Position numbers and translations under genes: made by a program | Notes under the pieces: model-generated | The model's database searches: none | What the model was told of the DNA's origin: nothing | What the model saw: the letters and a program-made list of their open reading frames with translations, nothing else | Part shown: positions 1 through 6,483 of the stretch, piece after piece | How the letters are laid out: each line of letters opens with the position of its first letter | Numbering within the stretch: the stretch's first letter is position 1 | NCBI GenBank assembly: GCA_945952175.1 | Contig: CAMFHW010000077.1 | Coordinates: 1 to 11,711, forward strand | DNA: 11,711 nt | Direction of reading: 5' to 3' | DNA from: an uncultured Phenylobacterium sp. | GTDB lineage: Bacteria; Pseudomonadota; Alphaproteobacteria; Caulobacterales; Caulobacteraceae

Positions 1-524
1 CCTGCCGCGCCGGGGTGGGCGCCGTCCCAGGCGGCCGCCTCCTCCTGCCACACCCCGCCCGCCGCCAGGGGGCGGAAGACGTCGATGAAGGGGGTGCGCA
101 GGCGTTGGGCCAGGGCCAGGAGGTGGTCGTTGAGCGCTTCGGCGCGGACGGTGACGCCGGGCTCGGCCGTGGGTGGCGGGCCGACCATCAGCACCGGCGC
201 CAGCCGCGCCGCCCCGGCCAGCATCGCCTGGGCGTTCTTCAGGGTCTCGGCGGCCGGCACCCGCACGCCAGGCCCGCCGTCATCGGCGGGATTGCAGTCG
301 TTGAGGCCGAAGGAGAAGACGATCCGCATCGGCTCGTGGTCGACCAGGCGCGGGCGGACTTCGGCCTCCCAGCGCGCGGCGATGTCGGCGGAGGTCTCGC
401 GCCGAACGCCGAGATTGTAGAGCGTGATCTCCCGGCGGCCGGCGAGCGCGCGGCCGATCCAGCCCTGATGGTCCGGATCCCCGGCCCCGGCGACGATGGA
501 ATCCCCGATGGCGATCAGGCGCAT
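1..524 (-). CDS. SGNH/GDSL-type hydrolase (C-terminus cut by window edge)
   Basis: Putative esterase/lipase-type hydrolase of the SGNH superfamily, 174 codons visible. The family blocks are in order: block I G7-D8-S9 with the nucleophile serine at S9, block II glycine G39 in NLGV, block III G73-L-N75-D76, and block V D167-x-x-H170, which supplies the catalytic Asp/His pair. The fold is therefore almost complete and only the last residues are lost. The ATG at 524-522 has a GGGGGA ribosome-binding site 6 nt upstream. I see no signal peptide, so it is probably cytoplasmic. It lies 26 nt downstream of the enoyl-CoA hydratase gene and is probably co-transcribed with it. The substrate cannot be read from sequence; a carbohydrate esterase, thioesterase or lysophospholipase are all possible. 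The family call is firm, the function open. Confidence 0.85.
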   Translation of the reverse strand, partial: MRLIAIGDSIVAGAGDPDHQGWIGRALAGRREITLYNLGVRRETSADIAARWEAEVRPRLVDHEPMRIVFSFGLNDCNPADDGGPGVRVPAAETLKNAQAMLAGAARLAPVLMVGPPPTAEPGVTVRAEALNDHLLALAQRLRTPFIDVFRPLAAGGVWQEEAAAWDGAHPGAA

Positions 525-550
525 GGCGTTTCCCCCGGCCGGCGGGCGCG

Positions 551-1327
551 TCAGGAGCCCGTGAAGCCCGGCTTCCGCTTCTCGATGAAGGCGGCCATGC
601 CTTCCTTCTGGTCGTCGAAGGCGAAGAGCGAGTGGAACAGCCGCCGCTCCATGGCGACGCCGGTGGCGAGCGTGGTCTCGTAGGCCGCCTCGACCAGCTC
701 CTTGTTCATCATCACGGCCAGCGGGGACTGGCCGGCGATCTTGGCCGCGGCGCCCAGGGCCTCTTCCAGCAGCTTGTCGGCGGCGACGACGCGCGAGACC
801 AGGCCGGCGCGCTCGGCCTCGGCGGCGTCCATCATCCGGGCGGTCAGGATCATGTCCATGGCCTTGGACTTGCTGACGAAGCGGGTCAGGCGCTGGGTGC
901 CGCCGATGCCCGGCATGACGCCCAGATTGATCTCCGGCTGGCCGAACTTGGCGGTCTCCGCGGCGATGATGAAGTCGCACAGCATGGCGAGCTCACAGCC
1001 CCCGCCCAGGGCGTAGCCGGCCACCGCGGCGATGATCGGCTTGCGGAACTGCTCGATGCGCCGGGCGGCGTCGCCGAAGAAGTCGGTCTTGAACATCTGG
1101 GCGTAGGACTTGTCCGACATCTCCTTGATGTCGGCGCCGGCGGCGAAGGCCCGCTCCGAGCCGGTCAGCACGATGCAGCGGACGGCGTCGTCGGCCTCGG
1201 CGGCGTCGAGCGCCGCGCAGAGTTCGGCGAGCAGCTGGCTGTTCAGCGCATTGAGCGCCTCGGGCCGGTTGAGGCGGATCAGGGTGACCCCGTCCTGAGG
1301 TTCGACGATCAGGGTCTCGTAGGCCAT
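551..1327 (-). CDS. enoyl-CoA hydratase (crotonase family)
   Basis: 258-residue crotonase-fold enzyme, expected to hydrate trans-2-enoyl-CoA to 3-hydroxyacyl-CoA in fatty-acid or related acyl-CoA degradation. Visible motifs: oxyanion-hole segment FAAGADIKEM (residues 61-70), glycine-rich GGGCE with catalytic E112, and PEINLGVMPGIGGTQRL with the second catalytic glutamate E132. Both glutamates are kept, as in true hydratases rather than other crotonase subgroups. Length is normal for a monofunctional hydratase. The frame is open 20 codons further upstream, but I chose the ATG at 1327-1325 because the family begins at this point and GGAG lies 8 nt before it. It starts 34 nt after the TraB-like gene and precedes the SGNH hydrolase gene, suggesting one transcript. 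A short-chain (crotonyl-CoA) specificity is likely but inferred. Confidence 0.93.
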   Translation of the reverse strand: MAYETLIVEPQDGVTLIRLNRPEALNALNSQLLAELCAALDAAEADDAVRCIVLTGSERAFAAGADIKEMSDKSYAQMFKTDFFGDAARRIEQFRKPIIAAVAGYALGGGCELAMLCDFIIAAETAKFGQPEINLGVMPGIGGTQRLTRFVSKSKAMDMILTARMMDAAEAERAGLVSRVVAADKLLEEALGAAAKIAGQSPLAVMMNKELVEAAYETTLATGVAMERRLFHSLFAFDDQKEGMAAFIEKRKPGFTGS

Positions 1328-1361
1328 GGGTCCGGCTCCGTTGGTGCGGTCGCCTGCGGCT

Positions 1362-2231
1362 TTACGGCCCCTCGACCGAATAGCCAAGGGCGCGCAGCCG
1401 GGCCGGGACGCCGTCGGCGCCGACCAGGTGGCCGACCCCCACCACCACGACCGTGCGGCCGCTCCCCTTCATCCGCTCGTCCAGGGTTCGGGTCCAGGCG
1501 GCGTTCCGGTCGAGGACCAGCCGCCGGTAGATCTCAGGCGCCGCCTTGCGCAGGGGGGCGATGGCGTCGCGTTCGAGGCCGCGGGTGTCGGCGGCCATCC
1601 AGGCGCGCACGAGCTCCTTGTAGGAGCCGGCCGAGCGGTCGAGTTCGGCGAGGGTCTCTTCGAGCGAGGCGATCTGGGCGTCGAGCGGGGCGGCGTCGAA
1701 CATCTCGATCTGCTGGTCGACCGTCTCGAATGCGCGGCGCTGGGCGCTCGGCGGCGCCTGGGCGGCGAGGCTGTCCTCGACGCCGTCCGACGCCGAGGCG
1801 CCCGCCTCCTGGAACTCGGCCCCCGACAGGGCGACCTCGGCGTACCACGGCTCCAGCCGGTCCATCAGGCCGGGCGCCAGATGGAAGCGCAGGCAGGCCT
1901 TGTTCAGGCGCGCCTGGCCGGCTGGCGACAGCATGGCGTAGAGCGACTTGTCCGGCGGCAGCACGCCCTTGGCGCTGGCCAGCTGGGCGGCGCGCTGCTC
2001 GGAGGCGGCGTCGATGGGGATCTCGAACCAGACGTCGTCGGCCTTGGCGATGGCCGCCTTCACCGCCGCAGGCTCCCAGTCGAGGCCGGGCGGCAGGACG
2101 TGGACTGAGCCGAACAGCACGATCTCGGAATCGGCGTCGCGCACGATCCAGACTGGTGGCTGCGCCTGGGCGGGAGCCGCGGCGACGGCGAACAGGAGGG
2201 CGGCCGCGCAGGCCCAGGCGGACTTCAGCAT
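1362..2231 (-). CDS. TraB/GumN family protein, secreted
   Basis: 289-residue protein with a Sec-type signal peptide: K3, a hydrophobic stretch at about 5-20 and an AQA cleavage region near residue 23, so it is likely periplasmic. The mature part has TraB/PrgY/GumN family features: GSVHVLPP (G-x-x-H) near residue 41, an acidic strand VWFEI near 68-72, a central GVED...FETVDQQ segment, and a C-terminal GVGHLVGADG motif. These conserved His/Glu positions are thought to bind metal in this family, which has been proposed to be protease-like (Tiki-related); none is missing here. The function in bacteria is not settled. The gene begins 35 nt after the mutM stop and ends 34 nt before the enoyl-CoA hydratase start, so it is probably in the mutM transcript. 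The ribosome-binding site is weak. Confidence 0.85.
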   Translation of the reverse strand: MLKSAWACAAALLFAVAAAPAQAQPPVWIVRDADSEIVLFGSVHVLPPGLDWEPAAVKAAIAKADDVWFEIPIDAASEQRAAQLASAKGVLPPDKSLYAMLSPAGQARLNKACLRFHLAPGLMDRLEPWYAEVALSGAEFQEAGASASDGVEDSLAAQAPPSAQRRAFETVDQQIEMFDAAPLDAQIASLEETLAELDRSAGSYKELVRAWMAADTRGLERDAIAPLRKAAPEIYRRLVLDRNAAWTRTLDERMKGSGRTVVVVGVGHLVGADGVPARLRALGYSVEGP

Positions 2232-2266
2232 AATCTGGAACCTAAAGGGTTCGCGCGCTCCGTCAC

Positions 2267-3130
2267 CTACTTCTGGCAGGTCGGGCAGTAGAAGGTGGAG
2301 CGGCCGGCCTGGACCTCGCGGGCGATGGTCCCGCCGCAGCCGGGGTTGAGGCAGGGCTCGCCCGCGCGGTCATAGGCGCGGAACCGGTGCTGGAAGTAGC
2401 CGAGCGCGCCGTCGGCGGCCGCGTAGTCGCGCAGGGTGGAGCCGCCGGCCTCGATGGCTTCGGCCAGCACGTCCTTGGCGGTGTCCACCAGCAGGGCCAG
2501 GCGCTTGGCGGCAATGGTCCCGGCGGGCTTGAAGGGCGAGATGCGCGCGCGGTTCAAGGCCTCGCAGACATAGATGTTGCCGAGCCCGGCCACGATCCTC
2601 TGGTCGAGCAGCAGGGTCTTGGGGCCCTGCTTGCGCCCCGCGAAGGCGGCCTTCAGCAGGGCGGTGTCGAAGTCGTCGGACAGGTGCTCGGGCGCAAGGC
2701 CGGCGAACCACGGATGCTCGGCGACCTTGTCGGTCTCGATCAGGTGCATGTAGCCGAACCGGCGGGGGTCGTAATAGGTCACCCGCCCGCCGTCCTCGGT
2801 CTCGAACACCACGTGGGCGTGCTTGGGATCCGGATCGGCGGCGTAGTGGAACTCGCCGGGTCGCACGTAGCCCTCAGGCTGGGCGATCTCGTAGCGGCCG
2901 CTCATGCCCAGGTGCATCACCAGGGTCTCGCCGCGGTCGAGCTCGGCCATCAGGTATTTCGCCCGCCTGCCGAGCCGGGTGATGGTCGCGCCGGTCAGCC
3001 GCTGGACGAAGCCCTCGGGCAGGGGAAAGCGCAGGTCCGGCCGCCGCGCCTCGACGCGCGACAGGCGGCGGCCTTCCAGCACCGGCTGCAGGCCACGGCG
3101 GACGGTCTCGACCTCGGGAAGTTCAGGCAT
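2267..3130 (-). CDS. mutM: bifunctional DNA-formamidopyrimidine glycosylase / AP lyase (MutM/Fpg)
   Basis: Base-excision repair enzyme that removes 8-oxoguanine and ring-opened purines from DNA and cuts the abasic site by beta/delta elimination. It has 287 residues, slightly longer than the 269 of E. coli. The N-terminus is MPELPEVET: after Met removal P2 is the Schiff-base nucleophile and E3 the general acid. Other landmarks are K58 in RAKYL, void-filling M76 and R123/F125 in DPRRFG, and N185 in GLGNIY of the helix-two-turn-helix. The C-terminal zinc finger uses C260, C265, C282 and C285; its C-x4-C first half is what I remember from alphaproteobacterial homologues. The open frame runs upstream, but the ATG at 3130 is fixed by the obligatory MPELPE start and by GAGG 7 nt before it. 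It is divergent from ubiE across a repeat-bearing spacer and heads the minus-strand block. Confidence 0.97.
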   Translation of the reverse strand: MPELPEVETVRRGLQPVLEGRRLSRVEARRPDLRFPLPEGFVQRLTGATITRLGRRAKYLMAELDRGETLVMHLGMSGRYEIAQPEGYVRPGEFHYAADPDPKHAHVVFETEDGGRVTYYDPRRFGYMHLIETDKVAEHPWFAGLAPEHLSDDFDTALLKAAFAGRKQGPKTLLLDQRIVAGLGNIYVCEALNRARISPFKPAGTIAAKRLALLVDTAKDVLAEAIEAGGSTLRDYAAADGALGYFQHRFRAYDRAGEPCLNPGCGGTIAREVQAGRSTFYCPTCQK

Positions 3131-3494
3131 GGCCTGACCTCGCACACCGGGGTGCAGGCAGGCAACGCCTTCGCCGTCGTCGGGTGGTTGAAGAATTGAA
3201 CCACGAACCACACGAACCCACACGAACGTGGTTCGGAGGGGCCGAGCCTCGATTGGAGCGCGCTTCGCGCAGGGGTGGCTGCCGAGCCGTTCGTGCTTTC
3301 CGTGTTTTCCGTGGCTGACTTTTGCGGCGGTCGAGCTGTGCGGGCTCTGCGGAGGAGCCCGTTCGTGTGGGTTCGTGTGGTTTGTGGTTCGAATCTCTCG
3401 CGGCCTCGCCGTGGACCCAGGCGTCACCGTGACTCGCGCCTGCCCATGCGATCCAAGGATTTCGTTGACGGCGGAAAGGTTCTAAGACCCCGGC
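3131..3494. other. divergent mutM/ubiE intergenic region
   Basis: 364 nt without a credible gene between the divergent mutM and ubiE starts. Frames crossing it give only low-complexity His/Lys/Pro-rich peptides. It must carry both promoters, yet I find no convincing -35/-10 pair for either gene: TTGAC at 3465-3469 lies too close to the ubiE ATG to pair with a well-spaced -10. Most of the middle is the inverted-repeat element described separately. Next to ubiE an imperfect CAGGCG...CGCCTG pair (3418-3423 / 3437-3442) could fold, and GGAAAGG at 3473-3479 is the best ribosome-binding site for ubiE, at a long 15-nt spacing. Confidence 0.7.
3195..3394. repeat. 200-bp element with 34/35-nt terminal inverted repeats
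   Basis: The left arm 3195-3228 and the right arm 3360-3394 are reverse complements except for one 1-nt gap and one mismatch. Each arm is itself built of a short repeated unit, with ACACGAAC twice per left arm and GTTCGTGTGG twice per right arm. The 131-nt interior contains a tandem TTTCCGTG at 3297-3304 and 3306-3313 and a small GCGCG-ctt-CGCGC hairpin at 3258-3270. There is no coding capacity and no clear target-site duplication at the ends. A transcript through it could form a long hairpin. It may be a non-autonomous mobile element (MITE-like) or a dispersed intergenic repeat. From memory, near-identical motifs occur between genes in many genomes and give spurious peptides of the NHTNPHE and HGKHGKH type. 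Confidence 0.8.
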
Positions 3495-4244
3495 ATGGCC
3501 GCCACCTTCGGATTCCGCGACGTCGACCCCTCGGAGAAGCCTCGCCTGGTGCGCGGCGTGTTCGACAGCGTCGCCAGCCGCTACGACCTGATGAACGACC
3601 TGATGAGCGCGGGCGTGCACCGGCTCTGGAAGGACGCCGTGGCGGCGCGGCTCAACCCGCAGCCGGGCGAGACCATCATCGACTGCGCCGGCGGCACCGG
3701 CGACATGGCGCGACGCTTCGCCAAGATGGCCCGCCGCGCCCAGGAACGCCGGGGCGGGCCGGACGCCAAGGTCTTCGTCCTGGACTACAACGCCGAGATG
3801 ATCGCGGCCGGACGGGCGAAGGGCGCGCCGCCGGAGATCGCCTGGGGCGTGGGCGACGCCCAGGCCCTGCCGCTGCCGGACGCCTGCGCCGACGCCTATG
3901 TGATCTCGTTCGGCATCCGCAACGTGACCGATGTGCAGGCCGCCCTGGTCGAGGCGCGCCGGGTGCTGAAGCCAGGCGGCCGGTTCCTGTGCCTGGAGTT
4001 CTCCCGGCCGGCCACCGAGGCCCTGCAGAAGGCCTATGACGCCTACAGCTTCAAGGTGATCCCGGCGATCGGTGAGGCCGTCGCCAAGGATCGCGCCTCC
4101 TACCAGTACCTTGTCGAGAGCATCCGCCGCTTCCCCGACCAGAAGACCTTCCTGGCGATGATCCAGAAGGCCGGGTTCGGGCGCGCGGGCTACACCAACT
4201 TCACCGGGGGCGTGGCGGCCCTGCATCACGGGTGGGCCGTCTGA
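3495..4244 (+). CDS. ubiE: demethylmenaquinone/2-methoxy-6-polyprenyl-1,4-benzoquinol C-methyltransferase (UbiE)
   Basis: SAM-dependent C-methyltransferase of quinone biosynthesis; in an alphaproteobacterium the relevant step is methylation of the benzoquinol ring on the way to ubiquinone. It has 249 residues, normal for the family. Landmarks: the UbiE signature YDLMNDLMSAGVHRLWK at residues 30-46, SAM motif I DCAGGTGD at 63-70, the acidic residue D97 ending the next strand, GDAQALPLPD at 120-129, and the second signature RVLKPGGRFLCLEFS at 156-170. The ATG at 3495 is the first possible start because an in-frame TAA lies at 3483-3485. The stop is 3 nt before the ubiB ATG, so the two genes are almost certainly translated from one message. 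Soluble, with its partners expected at the membrane. Confidence 0.96.
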   Translation: MAATFGFRDVDPSEKPRLVRGVFDSVASRYDLMNDLMSAGVHRLWKDAVAARLNPQPGETIIDCAGGTGDMARRFAKMARRAQERRGGPDAKVFVLDYNAEMIAAGRAKGAPPEIAWGVGDAQALPLPDACADAYVISFGIRNVTDVQAALVEARRVLKPGGRFLCLEFSRPATEALQKAYDAYSFKVIPAIGEAVAKDRASYQYLVESIRRFPDQKTFLAMIQKAGFGRAGYTNFTGGVAALHHGWAV

Positions 4245-4247
4245 CCC

Positions 4248-5744
4248 ATGGCCGGATGGCGGCGGCTGATCGGGGCGGGCTGGCGGCTGGCGCGCAATGA
4301 CGCCCTGCTGCCCCGCGAGCTCGACGCCCTCTATCCGCCGGAGATCCGCACGGCCTCTCGCATGCTGCGCGTCCTGGCGGGGCGAGAGGCGCTGAACGGG
4401 CGGCCGGGCGAGCGCCTGGCCCACACCCTGGAAGGCCTCGGGCCCGTGGCCATCAAGCTCGGCCAACTGCTCTCCACCCGCGCGGACATCTTCGGGATCA
4501 CCTTCGCCCAGGACTTGGCCCGGCTGAAGGACCGCCTGGCGCCTTTCCCGATCGAGCAGGCGCGGGTCGAAGTGGAAGCGACCTTGGGCCGGAGCGTCGA
4601 CAGCCTGTTCGCCAGCTTCGGCGAGCCGGTGGCGGCGGCGTCGCTGGCTCAGGCGCATGACGCGATGCTGCTCGACGGGCGCCGGGTGGCGGTGAAGGTG
4701 CTGCGGCCCGGCATCGCCCAGCGGGTCGCCGAGGATTCCGACGCCATGCGCTTGGCCGGCCGGCTGCTGGAGCGATGGTCGGACGCGGCGCGCCGCCTGG
4801 AGCCCCAGGCCCTGGCCGAGACCGTGATCCGCGCGACCGAGCTGGAGCTCGACCTGCGGCTCGAGGCGGCCGGCGCCGACGAGCTCGCCGAGGTCATGGG
4901 CCGCGACGGCTACATGACCGCGCCCAAGGTGTTCTGGCCGGGCGTCGGCAAGAAGGTGCTGACCCTGGAATGGGCCAAGGGAATCGCGCTCTCCGATCCC
5001 GCCGCCCTGGCCCAGCCGGGGTTGGACCGCCAGGCCATGGCCGACAACCTGATCCGCGCCTTCCTGGCCCAGGCCCTGGACCACGGCGTGTTCCATGCCG
5101 ACCTGCACGAGGGCAATCTGTTCGTCGCTGCGCCGGACAAGATCGAGGCGGTGGATTTCGGCATCGTCGGCCGGCTGGGTCCGCCGGAGCGGCGCTATCT
5201 CGCCGAGATCCTGCTGGGCTTCCTGGAGCGCGACTACGACCGTGTCGCGCGCGTCCACTTCGAAGCCGGCTATGTGCCACGCAGCCACTCCGTCTCGGCC
5301 TTCGCCCAGGCCCTGCGCGCCGTGGGCGAGCAGGTGTTTGGCCGGCCGGCCAGCGAGGTGCCGATGAGCCGGGTGCTGATCCAGCTCTTCGAGATCACCG
5401 CCCTGTTCGACATGAAGCTGCGGCCCGAGCTGGTGCTGCTGCAGAAAACCATGATGACCGTCGAGGGCGTCGCTCGCTCGATCATGCCCGACCACGACAT
5501 GTGGCGCGCCGCCGATCCGGTGGTCCGCCGCTGGATCCTGCGCGAGCTGTCGCCTCCCGCCCGGATGAAGCGCTTCGCCGAAGAGGCGACCGAGGCCCTG
5601 CGCAACCTCGCCCGCCTGATGGAAACGCCGCCTCAGCCGGTCGTGATCGAACCCGAGCGGCGGGAGGACTCCGGCGCGATCTGGTTCGTCGCCGGCATCA
5701 TCTCCGCCGCCCTGGCCTTCTGGCTGGGGACCTTCTTCCGCTAG
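4248..5744 (+). CDS. ubiB: ubiquinone biosynthesis atypical kinase/ATPase (UbiB, ABC1/ADCK family)
   Basis: Membrane-anchored protein-kinase-like ATPase needed for ubiquinone synthesis, thought to help extract or present lipid precursors to the Ubi complex rather than to phosphorylate proteins. It has 498 residues. The motifs of the family are complete: KxGQ at K70-Q73 followed by LLSTRAD, the alanine-rich nucleotide loop AAAS at 129-132, ATP-binding K150 in VAVKV, the glutamate region ELDLRLEA at 200-207, the catalytic loop HADLHEGN at 283-290 (D285, N290), and DFG at 303-305. A hydrophobic segment at about 476-495 is the C-terminal membrane anchor; only one clear helix is seen. Translation is probably coupled to ubiE, since no strong ribosome-binding site precedes the ATG. 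The gene ends in a convergent junction with a lipoprotein gene. Confidence 0.96.
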   Translation: MAGWRRLIGAGWRLARNDALLPRELDALYPPEIRTASRMLRVLAGREALNGRPGERLAHTLEGLGPVAIKLGQLLSTRADIFGITFAQDLARLKDRLAPFPIEQARVEVEATLGRSVDSLFASFGEPVAAASLAQAHDAMLLDGRRVAVKVLRPGIAQRVAEDSDAMRLAGRLLERWSDAARRLEPQALAETVIRATELELDLRLEAAGADELAEVMGRDGYMTAPKVFWPGVGKKVLTLEWAKGIALSDPAALAQPGLDRQAMADNLIRAFLAQALDHGVFHADLHEGNLFVAAPDKIEAVDFGIVGRLGPPERRYLAEILLGFLERDYDRVARVHFEAGYVPRSHSVSAFAQALRAVGEQVFGRPASEVPMSRVLIQLFEITALFDMKLRPELVLLQKTMMTVEGVARSIMPDHDMWRAADPVVRRWILRELSPPARMKRFAEEATEALRNLARLMETPPQPVVIEPERREDSGAIWFVAGIISAALAFWLGTFFR

Positions 5745-5755
5745 CTTCCCGCGCA

Positions 5756-5783
5756 GTCATCCATCGGCTGGCCGGAGGATGAC
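5756..5783. terminator. possible bidirectional hairpin between convergent genes
   Basis: The arms GTCATCC (5756-5762) and GGATGAC (5777-5783) pair perfectly. Inside them, across a symmetric 2x2 internal loop, CGG pairs with CCG around a CTGG tetraloop. It lies in the 69-nt space between the ubiB stop and the lipoprotein stop, where a terminator serving both strands would be expected. There is no T-run on either side, so intrinsic termination is doubtful; it may only stabilise mRNA 3' ends. Confidence 0.4.
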
Positions 5784-5813
5784 GAGTTGGGTGTTAGCCG
5801 CCAGCGCTGAGCT

Positions 5814-6383
5814 TCAGCCGTCGTTGCCGTCGGCGTTGCGGCGGTCCGAACGGGCCGTCTGGCGCTTGGCCTCGCGGGCCTTCTGCTCTTCCCAGTAGGC
5901 CGCGCCCTGGTCGGGTTTGAACATGGCGCGCGGCGCGCCGTCCTTGTTGGCCACCGCGAAGACGTTGGACTTGGCGTCGTACATCAGGACGTCGCCGTTG
6001 CGGCGCTTCAGGGTCTCCACGCCCTTGGGCGGATGGTCGATGAAGGCGTGGGCCTTCTTCACGAAGCCGTCGAGGTCATGCGCGCCGAAGGCCTCGCCGT
6101 TGCGCTCGAAGCTGCGCTGGGCGTTCTCCTCGGCCGAGCCCTTCTGGCTCGACGACCACATCGGCTTGCCGTCCACCAGCTTGACCGGCCCGTCGTCGTG
6201 CCGTGCGCTCGATTGATAGTCCGACCCGCCGTTGTCGTAGGACGAAGAGGCGCTCCGACCCTCGGTTGTCGTCGCCGCCCGATCCTCGCCATGACCGCGC
6301 GACGACACCGCCGACGACCGCTCGCAACCCGCGACCAGGACCAGCGACAGGATCGCCGCGCTCACTAAACCATGCTTAGACAT
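5814..6383 (-). CDS. putative outer-membrane lipoprotein with polymorphic-toxin-like C-terminal region
   Basis: 189-residue protein of unknown function. Residues 1-20 are a lipoprotein signal: K3, a hydrophobic stretch 6-17 and lipobox VAGC with the lipidated cysteine C20. Residue +2 is Glu, not Asp, so sorting to the outer membrane is likely. Residues 21-65 are a Ser/Thr-rich, hydrophilic linker. Residues 84-172 form a compact conserved-looking domain: SFERNGEAFGAHDLDGF (91-107), RRNGDVLMYDAKSNVFAV (127-144) and PRAMFKPDQGAAYW (151-164). From memory this pattern resembles RNase-type (Barnase-EndoU-ColicinE5/D-RelE, BECR) ends of contact-dependent or Rhs toxins. Those often have His where this protein has N95, so nuclease activity may be lost. 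The tail is charged. I chose the ATG at 6383 over 6404 because GCGGGG precedes it and nothing precedes the other. A LexA-type box overlaps its likely promoter. The lipoprotein call is firm, the domain call tentative. Confidence 0.82.
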   Translation of the reverse strand: MSKHGLVSAAILSLVLVAGCERSSAVSSRGHGEDRAATTTEGRSASSSYDNGGSDYQSSARHDDGPVKLVDGKPMWSSSQKGSAEENAQRSFERNGEAFGAHDLDGFVKKAHAFIDHPPKGVETLKRRNGDVLMYDAKSNVFAVANKDGAPRAMFKPDQGAAYWEEQKAREAKRQTARSDRRNADGNDG

Positions 6384-6414
6384 CTGAACCCCGCTTGCAC
6401 CCATCAGTTGTTGT

Positions 6415-6429
6415 GAACAAATTAAGAAC
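6415..6429 (-). promoter_or_regulatory. putative LexA (SOS) box, GTTC-N7-GTTC
   Basis: On the minus strand the sequence reads GTTCTTAATTTGTTC, a perfect match to the alphaproteobacterial LexA direct repeat GTTC-N7-GTTC with an all-A/T spacer in otherwise GC-rich DNA. It ends 31 nt before the lipoprotein ATG and encloses the candidate -10 of that gene, the classical position for repression. A rough count gives about 0.2 chance matches in a GC-rich window of this size on both strands, but only about 0.002 within this 116-nt spacer. Binding is inferred. Confidence 0.65.
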
Positions 6430-6448
6430 AGATCGACGGGTTTGTCGA
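6420..6448 (-). promoter_or_regulatory. candidate sigma-70 promoter of the lipoprotein gene
   Basis: On the minus strand TCGACA (6448-6443, five of six to TTGACA) is followed after 17 nt by TTAATT (6425-6420, a weak -10). Transcription would begin near 6413, giving a leader of about 30 nt. The -10 lies within the spacer of the LexA-type box, so a bound repressor would block it. Confidence 0.45.
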
Positions 6449-6470
6449 GTCCCCCGCTTTGGCCTATGAG
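6442..6470 (+). promoter_or_regulatory. candidate promoter of coaBC
   Basis: TTGTCG (6442-6447) and TATGAG (6465-6470) are spaced by 17 nt, each matching four of six consensus bases, and the -10 is preceded by GGCC as in GC-rich alphaproteobacterial promoters. The start would be near 6477, about 23 nt before the TTG codon. Its -35 occupies the same bases as the -35 of the divergent lipoprotein promoter. Weak match, so tentative. Confidence 0.35.
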
Positions 6471-6483
6471 GCGGGACCGGTCG

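Noticed and set aside
632..2233. 533-codon open frame on the plus strand
   Set aside because: It is antisense to the enoyl-CoA hydratase and TraB-like genes, and its second half is low-complexity Arg/Gly/Pro sequence.
2387..3199. 270-codon plus-strand frame opposite mutM
   Set aside because: MutM on the other strand has every catalytic and zinc-binding residue; this frame is its shadow.
3361..3390. Repeated GTTC words resembling a LexA box
   Set aside because: The spacings are 6 and 12 nt, not 7, and the words are part of the inverted-repeat arms, so they are not read as SOS operators.
3465..3486. TTGAC followed by TCTAAG as a ubiE promoter
   Set aside because: The spacing is only about 11 nt and the pair lies nearly on top of the ribosome-binding site.
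3123..5495. 790-codon open frame on the minus strand antisense to ubiE and ubiB, extending into the spacer
   Set aside because: It is the complement of two clearly conserved genes; the product is rich in Gly, Arg, His, Gln and Ala with no recognisable domain, typical of antisense frames in GC-rich DNA.
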